From positions 1 through 20,847 of the forward strand of contig CAKOVP010000024.1 in NCBI GenBank assembly GCA_934122035.1: DNA of 20,847 bases, in the 5' to 3' direction. The notes under the pieces are model-generated. The model made no database searches. It was given only the letters and a program-made list of their open reading frames with translations, and was not told where the DNA came from. This document shows, in pieces, positions 15,350 to 20,847 of the stretch. This DNA comes from an uncultured Clostridia bacterium (GTDB taxonomy: Bacteria; Bacillota; Clostridia; TANB77; CAG-508). Both the position numbers and the translations under genes were made by a program. Position 1 is the stretch's first letter, and each line of letters begins with the position of its first letter.

Positions 15350-15793
15350 TCTTTATAAAAAGTTTATATAGTCTCTAACTAAAGAAAATTTAAGCAAACA
15401 AAAGAAAAAAATTAAAAGAACAAAAGTCAAATGTGAACAAAAGAAAAGATTACAAAAGATAAAAACTGTAATCCAACAAAAGAAAAATAACCTACAACCA
15501 AAATCACTTAAGATGAAAATTATCAAAAGATAATTTCAAGCAAATTTGAATTTTTCAAGTTACTAAAGAAATTTAAAAAATTCAAAAGATTAATCATTTA
15601 AATTACCAAAGCAAAATTTAACCATTAAAATATAACAAAAGACGGAATAACAAACAAGCCTTAATACTTACCAAAGAAAAAGGGCGCAGCAGTTGGCAGA
15701 AATAGTCTACCAACTGTTGTACCAGTGACTAGATTAAATAGTTTTAATTTAGCCTAAAAAATATTTTTTGTATGAAATTAGAGGATTAGAAAT
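15350..15793 (+). other. Gene-free, A-rich leader of rsmH with structured 3' part
   Basis: 444 bases without a plausible gene. The first 300 are very A-rich and contain CAAAAGA seven times plus one CAAAAGT. Small hairpins include GATTAC...GTAATC and AAATTATC/GATAATTT. The 3' part (15681-15752) is less AT-rich and carries two good hairpins, listed separately. It may be the untranslated leader of rsmH with regulatory RNA structure. No known riboswitch consensus was recognised. Confidence 0.5.
15686..15752 (+). ncRNA. Candidate structured RNA upstream of rsmH
   Basis: Stem 1: GCAGCAGTTGG (15686-15696) pairs over 11 positions (two G-U) with CCAACTGTTGT (15710-15720) around a 13-base loop. Stem 2: CTAGATTAAA (15729-15738) pairs over 10 positions (one G-U) with TTTAATTTAG (15743-15752) around TAGT. 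The GC content rises sharply over the flanking DNA. It lies 42 bases upstream of rsmH. The family is not recognised; a cis-regulatory leader is the likeliest role. Confidence 0.4.
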
Positions 15794-16732
15794 TTGGAAT
15801 TTAAACACGTGCCAGTAATGCTTAATGAATGTATAGAAGGCCTTAATATAAAAGAAGATGGAATTTATGTAGATGGCACTCTAGGAGGAGCAGGCCATAG
15901 TAGAGAAATACTAAAACATCTTTCAAATAAAGGACTTTTAATTGGAATAGATAGAGACGAAGAAGCTCTAAAAGCAGCAAAGGAAAATTTAAAAGAATAT
16001 AGCAATGTAAAATACATTCATGGAAACCATGATGAAATAAAGCAAATACTGGAAGAACTTGGAATAGAAAAAGTAGATGGAATATTATTAGACTTAGGAG
16101 TGTCTTCTTATCAGTTAGACCAAAGAAATAGAGGATTTAGCTACTTAGGAAGCAACACTTTAGATATGAGAATGGATCAAACTCAAACATTAACAGCTAA
16201 AGATGTTGTAAACAAATACTCAGAAGAAGAACTTGCAAATATAATATTTGAATATGGAGAAGAAAAATTTTCTAGAAACATAGCAAGAAATATTTGTAAG
16301 GCAAGACAAGAAAAAGAAATAGAAACAACAGAAGAACTTGTAAAAATAATAGAAGAATCAATTCCAAAATCTAAACAAAAAGACGGTCATCCAGCAAAAA
16401 GAACTTTTCAAGCAATTAGAATAGAAGTAAATAACGAAATAAAACCATTATACAACACAGTTCTAAATTGCATAGAATCATTAAAAGAAGATGGAAGACT
16501 ATGCATAATAACATTCCATTCTTTAGAAGACAGAGCAGTAAAAAATGCATTTATAGAAGCACAAGGAAAATGCACTTGTCCAAAAGACTTACCATATTGT
16601 GTGTGCAACTATAAATCTTTAGGAAAAATGATAAATAAAAAGCCAATAGAGGCACAAGATAAAGAAAAACAAGAAAATTCTAGATCAAAAAGTGCAAAAT
16701 TAAGAATTTTTGAAAGACATAATAAAAAATAA
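15794..16732 (+). CDS. rsmH: 16S rRNA (cytosine-1402-N4)-methyltransferase RsmH
   Basis: 312-residue SAM-dependent methyltransferase (formerly MraW) that methylates N4 of C1402 in 16S rRNA. The TTG start at 15794 is eight bases after AGAGGA. Signatures: HVPVMLNECI, SAM-binding VDGTLGGAGHS, DRDEEAL, DLGVSSYQLDQRNRGFSY, KRTFQAIRIEVNNE and CIITFHSLEDR. A cysteine cluster CTCPKDLPYCVC lies near residues 258-269. Length is typical. It is followed by an ftsL-like gene after 41 bases, the standard dcw order. Confidence 0.97.
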   Translation: MEFKHVPVMLNECIEGLNIKEDGIYVDGTLGGAGHSREILKHLSNKGLLIGIDRDEEALKAAKENLKEYSNVKYIHGNHDEIKQILEELGIEKVDGILLDLGVSSYQLDQRNRGFSYLGSNTLDMRMDQTQTLTAKDVVNKYSEEELANIIFEYGEEKFSRNIARNICKARQEKEIETTEELVKIIEESIPKSKQKDGHPAKRTFQAIRIEVNNEIKPLYNTVLNCIESLKEDGRLCIITFHSLEDRAVKNAFIEAQGKCTCPKDLPYCVCNYKSLGKMINKKPIEAQDKEKQENSRSKSAKLRIFERHNKK

Positions 16733-16773
16733 CAAAAGATAAAAATTATAAGAAAAGAGGTGAATATAAGTTT

Positions 16774-17295
16774 ATGGCAGGCTACAATGGTTACCAATAT
16801 GAAACTAGCCCACGAAAAATAAGACCAGAATATGAACCTAGAAAAACATCTGCAAAAAAAAGAGCTAGTAATGTAAACAAAGCCAAAAAAGTTACAAAAA
16901 ATACAGCAAATAAAAAAGTAAAAAAGGCAAAATACAACTACAAACCAGTTGTATATATAATGCTGGGCTTTGCTATGCTGTTTACCATAAGCTATAGATA
17001 TTCATTAATAAACGAAAAATACAATCAAAAAGAGAACATAAAATCACAAGTAAGTGCAGTACAAAAGCAAAATGAACAATTAAAAGTAAGCATAGAAAAT
17101 AGCTTAAACTTAAACTCTGTAGAAAAATCTGCAGAAGAAAAATTAGGAATGCAAAAATTAGACAACAACCAAAAGATATACTTAAATCTACAAAAGAAAG
17201 ATTATGTAGAACCAGCATCAGAAGAAGTAGTTATAAACGATAACTTAACTTGGTTCACAAAACTTTTAGCAAAACTAACACAAATAATAAAATAG
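16774..17295 (+). CDS. ftsL: FtsL/DivIC-like division protein
   Basis: 173-residue bitopic membrane protein. A long, very basic cytoplasmic N-terminus (residues 1-57, Lys-rich) is followed by one transmembrane segment (about 58-74, PVVYIMLGFAMLFTISY). An extracytoplasmic coiled coil (about 78-125: IKSQVSAVQKQNEQLKVSIE) then leads to a conserved-looking EEKLGMQKL turn. Topology, size and position right after rsmH identify it as FtsL, the partner of FtsB/DivIC and FtsI at the septum. FtsL is poorly conserved in sequence, so the call rests on topology and context. Ribosome binding site AAGAGGTGA. No division PBP gene (ftsI) follows, unlike most dcw clusters. Confidence 0.85.
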   Translation: MAGYNGYQYETSPRKIRPEYEPRKTSAKKRASNVNKAKKVTKNTANKKVKKAKYNYKPVVYIMLGFAMLFTISYRYSLINEKYNQKENIKSQVSAVQKQNEQLKVSIENSLNLNSVEKSAEEKLGMQKLDNNQKIYLNLQKKDYVEPASEEVVINDNLTWFTKLLAKLTQIIK

Positions 17296-17325
17296 TGAAT
17301 TAGATAATAAAATTCTAATTCACTA
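17293..17325 (+). terminator. Hairpin at the end of ftsL
   Basis: Perfect 12-bp inverted repeat starting at the ftsL stop codon: TAGTGAATTAGA / TCTAATTCACTA, 9-base loop. It is followed by AAAATGTTTATAG, so the U-run is weak. Probable end of the mraZ-rsmH-ftsL transcript; the 220 bases beyond it are A-rich with no gene. Confidence 0.6.
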
Positions 17326-17545
17326 AAATGTTTATAGAATTAAATATGACAAAAGCATAAACTTTAAAATAGATATTAAATTTTAGAGCAAAAAAATTGG
17401 TGATAAAAATTTCTTTTACCAAGCAATAGTCATAATATGACTAAGAACAAAAACTAAAGAAAAAGAATAAAAGAACACAAAATGCAAATAATAAGAATAA
17501 GTCTAGAAAGCAAAGCTTGAAATACGAAACAGAAGGAAGAAGAAA

Positions 17546-18773
17546 ATGGAAGATAACAACAAATGTTTATATTTATATAATAAAAATATGAACAAAAAAC
17601 GAGAAAAGCGGAATAACCCTAGTTGCTTTGGTCGTAACAATAGTTGTTTTATTAATACTAGCAGGAATAAGCCTTAACTTAGTGTTAGGAGAAAATGGAA
17701 TAATAACTAGGGCGAAAGAAGCAAGAGATAAAACAGAACAAGCAAGAATAAATACTGAAAAGTCAATGAATAGTTTAGAACAAGAATTATCAGATTATGT
17801 AAATAAAATAGGCTCTGGAAATGGAGGAAATTCTGGAAGTTCACAAACAACAGTAGAAAATGTAGTAATACCAGAAGGCTATTATTATGTAGGAGGAACT
17901 AAAGCAAAAGGAATAGTAATTTCAGATAATATAGCAGATAAAGAATTAGACAAAGGAAAAGAAAATGTAAGAAGAGATTTATCTGGAAACCAATGGATAT
18001 GGGTGCCAGTAGAAACACCAAGTAGTTTATATACAACAGTAGATGCAGGAGTAGCTTTAGATGGAAGTACAGGAGTAAAAACTACAAAATATACAAATTC
18101 AGGAATAATAAGTGGAAAAACAAGAGGTTTACCTGGAGATAAAAGCAGTTATAGAGAGCCAGATATATTAACAGGTTCAAGTGATGATGCAGTAAATTAT
18201 GCAACAGCAGGATTTAGTAGTCTGGCCAATATGGCAGAGACTATGAAAAGTGACTATGAAGAAATGATTGCAAGTTTAGAAAAATATAAAGGATTTTATA
18301 TAGGAAGATATGAGTTAACAGCAAATGGAGAAAAGACAGGAGCAACTCAAACAGGAGTAAATTGGTATACATTGTATAAAAATTGTACTACATTAGCAGT
18401 AGGTTCAAAAGTAAAAACCAGAATGATATGGGGATTACAGTGGGATGCAACATGCAATTGGTTAGTAAGTTCAGGATTTAACATAACAGATTCAACTTCT
18501 TGGGGAAATTACAAGAACAATACAGCAGATGGACATGGAAGTGAGCAAAATACAGGCTTTAGTGAAAGTTGGAAGGCAAATAATATATATGACTTTGCTG
18601 GAAATTGTTTTGAATATACCCAAGAAGCGAATAACACCGATAGAAGAGCTCTCAGAGGAGGCAGCTATGGCTACAATGGTTCTAACAGTCCAGCTTCTAG
18701 CTATGGCGTCAGCAGTCCTAACAGCACCTATAGCTACTATGGTTCTCGCCCTACTTTATACTTGATACCATAA
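17546..18773 (+). CDS. Pilin-like protein with variable C-type-lectin/FGE domain, copy 1 (+1 frame change)
   Basis: Probable surface protein. ATG 17546 follows AGAAGGA by eight bases (ATG 17588 is in the same frame). That frame reads ...NKKREK to the CGG at 17609-17611; resuming at GGA (17610) gives GITLVALVVTIVVLLILAGISL, a type IV prepilin-like leader with cleavage expected after the Gly. Without the frame change the only start is TTG 17628, which lacks the leader and a ribosome binding site. Next come the pilin helix (ENGIITRAKEARDKT), a Gly/Ser linker (about 70 residues past the cleavage site), an FGE-sulfatase-like domain (NQWIWVPV, GFYIGRYEL, NNIYDFAGNC) and RGGSY ending in GSRPTLYLIP. 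The last 55 residues look like a DGR variable region. No LPXTG sorting signal. Tandem with copy 2. Confidence 0.85.
18609..18760 (+). repeat. DGR-like variable repeat 1 (VR1)
   Basis: C-terminal coding segment of copy 1. Aligned without gaps to VR2, 24 codons differ, mostly at first and second positions. The differing codons nearly all end in C or T, as expected if AAC/AAT codons of a template were randomised at A. GC-ending codons (AGC, TAC, GGC, GTC) are frequent here and rare elsewhere in the window. The constant 3' end TATGGTTCTCGCCCTAC and beyond would be the IMH-like anchor. Confidence 0.75.
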
Positions 18774-18786
18774 GATATGGAAGCAA

Positions 18787-18807
18787 TGGGTTCTAAATAA
18801 GAACTCA
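18787..18807 (+). promoter_or_regulatory. DGR-type hairpin downstream of VR1
   Basis: TGGGTTCT / AGAACTCA, 8 pairs (one G-U), loop AAATA, 13 bases after the stop. In the well-studied Bordetella phage DGR an 8-bp hairpin just past the VR is needed for efficient retrohoming; this matches in size and place. Confidence 0.65.
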
Positions 18808-18840
18808 GAACTTCAATGACAAAGAGAAAACAAAAAGAAG

Positions 18841-18858
18841 GCTATGTCAACGTATAGC
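18841..18858 (+). other. Second hairpin downstream of copy 1
   Basis: GCTATGT / GTATAGC with loop CAAC (7 pairs, two G-U), followed by GAAATGGAA. A counterpart with different loop and stem lies after copy 2 (20253-20271). Confidence 0.4.
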
Positions 18859-18983
18859 GAAATGGAATATGTTATGTGGTTTGGAAAAGCAAAGTTAGAG
18901 CAAAAATTTTTATAAAATATTGAATTTGATAGAATGGAGAATTTTTCTGAAAAAAATATAAAACAGGGGGATAAAATAAAAAT

Positions 18984-20184
18984 ATGAATGAAATTTTAAA
19001 AAAACAAGAAAAACGGAATAACCCTAGTTGCTTTGGTCGTAACAATAGTAGTTTTATTAATACTAGCAGGAATAAGCTTAAATTTAGTGCTAGGGGAAAA
19101 CGGAATAATAAGTAGAGCCCAAGATGCAAGAAACCAAACAGTAGAGGGACAAGTAAATACCGAAAAAGCTGTAAATGCATTAACAGATGAAATGGAAGAC
19201 TTAATATCAGAAAATGATAACTCTGGAAACGGAGGCAACTCTGGAGGTTCACAAACAACCGTAGAAAATGTAGTAATACCAGAAGGCTATTACTATGTTG
19301 GTGGAACAAAAGCAAAAGGAATAGTAATTTCTGATAATGTAGCAGATAAGGAATTAGATAAAGGAAAAGAAAATGTAAGAAGAGATTTATCTGGAAATCA
19401 ATGGGTATGGGTGCCAGTAGAAACACCAAGTAGTTTATATACAACTGTAGATGCAGGTGTAGCACTTGCAGGAAGTACAGGAGTAAAAACTACAAAATAC
19501 ACAAATTCAGCTATAATAATTGGAAATACAAGAGGATTACCGGGAAGCACAGATTTTAGAGAGCCAGATATATTAACTGATTCGACTTATGCTGACAATG
19601 AAGATAGAGCAAAAACAGCAGGATTTAGTAGTCTGGCGAATATGGCAGAGAATATGAAAAGTGACTATGAAGAAATGATTGCAAGTTTAGAAAAATATAA
19701 AGGATTTTATATAGGAAGATATGAGTTAACAGCAAATGGAGAGAAGACAGGAGAAACTCAAACTGATGTAGATTGGTATACATTATATAAAAATTGTACT
19801 ACACTTGCAGTAGGTTCAAAAGTAAAAACCAGAATGATATGGGGATTGCAGTGGGACGCAACATGTAATTGGTTAGCTGATTCTAAATTTGATATAATGG
19901 ATTCAAGTACTTGGGGAAATTATAGTACTAATGATGCAACAGGACATGGAAGTAAACAAAATACTGGATTTAGTGAAAGTTGGAAGGCAAATAATATTTA
20001 TGACTTCGCTGGAAATTGCCGTGAATATACCCAAGAAGCGTTCGACAACTTCGGCAGAGCTTGCAGAGGAGGCGACTATGAAAGCGATGGCTCTTACAGT
20101 CCAGCTTCTAATCGTAACTTCATCACTTCTACCGACACCAGCAGCAGCTATGGTTCTCGCCCTACTTTATATTTGATACCATGA
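18984..20184 (+). CDS. Pilin-like protein with variable C-type-lectin/FGE domain, copy 2 (+1 frame change)
   Basis: Paralogue of copy 1 with the same layout. ATG 18984 has a GGGGG stretch 13 bases upstream as a distant ribosome binding site. It reads MNEILKKQEK to the CGG at 19014-19016; resuming at GGA (19015) gives the same GITLVALVVTIVVLLILAGISL leader and an open frame to 20184. The pilin helix reads ENGIISRAQDARNQT and the linker is SGNGGNSGGS. The FGE/lectin domain is nearly identical to copy 1 through NNIYDFAGNC, and the end is RGGDY...YGSRPTLYLIP. Differences from copy 1 are mainly synonymous in the conserved core but mainly amino-acid-changing in the last 55 residues. Likely a tandem duplication whose C-terminus has been diversified separately. 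Role as a variable adhesin or receptor is inference. Confidence 0.85.
20020..20171 (+). repeat. DGR-like variable repeat 2 (VR2)
   Basis: Counterpart of VR1 with the same codon number. Codon pairs such as CTC/TGC, AGC/GAC, TAC/AGC, AAC/TAC, TAT/CGT, GGC/AAC, GTC/TTC and AGC/ATC differ only in the first two bases. Framework codons between them (AGT CCA GCT TCT; TAT GGT TCT CGC CCT) are identical. A few third-base T/C differences show the two copies do not come directly from one identical template. Confidence 0.75.
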
Positions 20185-20197
20185 GATATGGAAGCGA

Positions 20198-20218
20198 TGA
20201 GTTCTAAATAAGAACTCA
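20198..20218 (+). promoter_or_regulatory. DGR-type hairpin downstream of VR2
   Basis: TGAGTTCT / AGAACTCA, perfect 8-bp stem, loop AAATA, 13 bases after the stop: same position, loop and size as after copy 1. The single stem difference (A-T here, G-U there) keeps pairing. Confidence 0.65.
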
Positions 20219-20252
20219 AAACTTCAATGACAAGAAATTAACATAAAGATGA

Positions 20253-20271
20253 CTATGCACCTAAAGCATAG
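20253..20271 (+). other. Second hairpin downstream of copy 2
   Basis: Perfect 6-bp CTATGC / GCATAG with a 7-base loop, followed by CGATGGAA; positional counterpart of 18841-18858. Confidence 0.4.
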
Positions 20272-20290
20272 CGATGGAAGATGGTGTATT

Positions 20291-20328
20291 ATATGGTGTG
20301 TAAATTAATTTTTACATGCCATATTTTT
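20291..20328 (+). terminator. Terminator after the pilin-like pair
   Basis: ATATGGTGTGTAAA / TTTACATGCCATAT, 14 pairs (two G-U), six-base loop TTAATT, then a T-run (TTTTT). About 105 bases after the stop of copy 2. Confidence 0.75.
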
Positions 20329-20342
20329 GAGAGTATAAACTT

Positions 20343-20387
20343 AAGTGTGTAAAATCAAAAGAAATTTTGATTATTCACACTTTTTTT
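20343..20387 (+). terminator. Second, stronger terminator
   Basis: AAGTGTG (then a three-position internal loop) AATCAAAA pairs with TTTTGATT...CACACTT around a GAAA tetraloop, followed by seven Ts. Tandem to the previous one, it closes the transcript firmly. Confidence 0.85.
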
Positions 20388-20847
20388 GTGCAGGAAAGAA
20401 GGAAAAAATGAATCAATTAAGTAAGCGCTCTTTTGTGGTATTATTATTGCAGAAAAAATAAAGAGAAAAAGGAACAAAAATGGAACCAAAAACATATGAA
20501 AAAATAATACCCAGAAATTTAAGCAAAACTTAAAAGCCTGGGGGTAGTTTATGCCACTCAAATTAATTACTTACCAAAAATAAAAGATTCTGATATTCGA
20601 TTCAGTACAAAATATAATAAATAGAAAAAATTTTTGAAAAATTTATAAAAATATATTTTTAAAAATAAAATTTAATTTGAATTTACGAAATGCCTAAGTG
20701 GGTTGATATTTTAAATACGAAAACTGGTAATAAATGGTTAAAACAGTGTAAAAAACAACAAAAAAACACAATTCCGAAAATTACCCACTAAAATAGCCTT
20801 TTTTAGAACTAAATTAGTGTTAATACCACTAATTTATGAGCAAAACA
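20388..20847 (+). other. Gene-poor right end with two tiny ORFs and hairpins
   Basis: No gene of normal size. Two 17-residue ORFs have good ribosome binding sites: 20408-20461 (MNQLSKRSFVVLLLQKK, after AAGAAGGA) and 20480-20533 (MEPKTYEKIIPRNLSKT, after AAAAGGA). The second overlaps a hairpin CCCAG/CTGGG plus TTTAAG/CTTAAA (20510-20542). A 33-residue ORF at 20690-20791 (MPKWVDILNTKTGNKW...) lacks a ribosome binding site. A perfect 10-bp inverted repeat TAAATTAGTG / CACTAATTTA lies at 20810-20836. No reverse transcriptase, Avd-like frame or template repeat was found here. Confidence 0.4.

Noticed and set aside
15350..15660. CRISPR array or tandem repeat
   Set aside because: CAAAAGA recurs at irregular spacing with no longer repeated unit or spacers.
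17587..17612. Poly-A slippage (phase variation) as the cause of the pilin-like frame breaks
   Set aside because: Not excluded, but the A-runs are short (4-7), differ between copies, and are absent at the mreD break, whereas CGGA is common to all three.
18872..19465. 197-residue minus-strand frame over the second pilin-like gene
   Set aside because: Leu/Phe-rich shadow of the Glu/Lys-rich plus-strand gene, no start signals.
20185..20847. Template repeat or reverse transcriptase of a DGR
   Set aside because: Scanned both strands for a VR-like segment and for reverse transcriptase motifs; none found, so not annotated.

Overview
The window comes from a very AT-rich, low-GC Gram-positive genome. 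The gene set points to an uncultured gut-type Clostridia: DUF4321-radC-mreBCD-PBP2-minC order, mraZ-rsmH-ftsL, TTG/GTG starts with strong AGGAGG-type ribosome binding sites, a membrane-anchored sortase, and Arg written almost only as AGA. This placement is inference from gene content, not from a marker-gene search.

Layout. 1-2095: the 3' part of a compact alanyl-tRNA synthetase, a HIT-family hydrolase and a sortase. 2258-2545: a promoter, tRNA-His(GTG), tRNA-Gln(TTG) and a terminator. 2626-12152: a long cell-shape and division operon (DUF4321 membrane protein, RadC, MreB, MreC, MreD, PBP2, MinC, an unrecognised 768-residue coiled-coil protein, a PflA-like radical SAM enzyme). 12339-13186: an acyl-ACP thioesterase and terminator. 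13285-14673: MurC on the minus strand, divergent from mraZ-rsmH-ftsL (14918-17295), which is cut short after ftsL by a 12-bp hairpin. 17546-20218: two tandem paralogous surface proteins with a type IV prepilin-like N-terminus and a formylglycine-generating-enzyme/C-type-lectin-like C-terminus. 20219-20847: mostly non-coding, with terminators and only tiny ORFs.

Two signals stand out. First, the two tandem pilin-like proteins end in a region that looks like the variable repeat (VR) of a diversity-generating retroelement (DGR). About 45 codons differ almost only at first and second positions in C/T-ending codons, flanked by constant sequence. Thirteen bases after each stop lies an 8-bp hairpin whose stem differs between copies by a base that keeps pairing. 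No reverse transcriptase or template repeat is in the window, so the retroelement core must be beyond the right edge or elsewhere.

Second, three genes (both pilin-like genes and mreD) need a +1 frame change, and in each the change falls at the tetranucleotide CGGA, where reading GGA restores the expected protein. I found no CGG used as a sense codon in any other coding frame of the window. This suggests recoding at CGG-A, or a systematic assembly error. It is the claim most worth testing.

How the genes work together: the central operon builds and positions the elongation machinery (MreBCD-PBP2) and controls septum placement (MinC). MurC, RsmH and FtsL belong to precursor synthesis and division, with MraZ probably autoregulating through three AAGTGG boxes. 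The sortase and the pilin-like pair are cell-surface functions.
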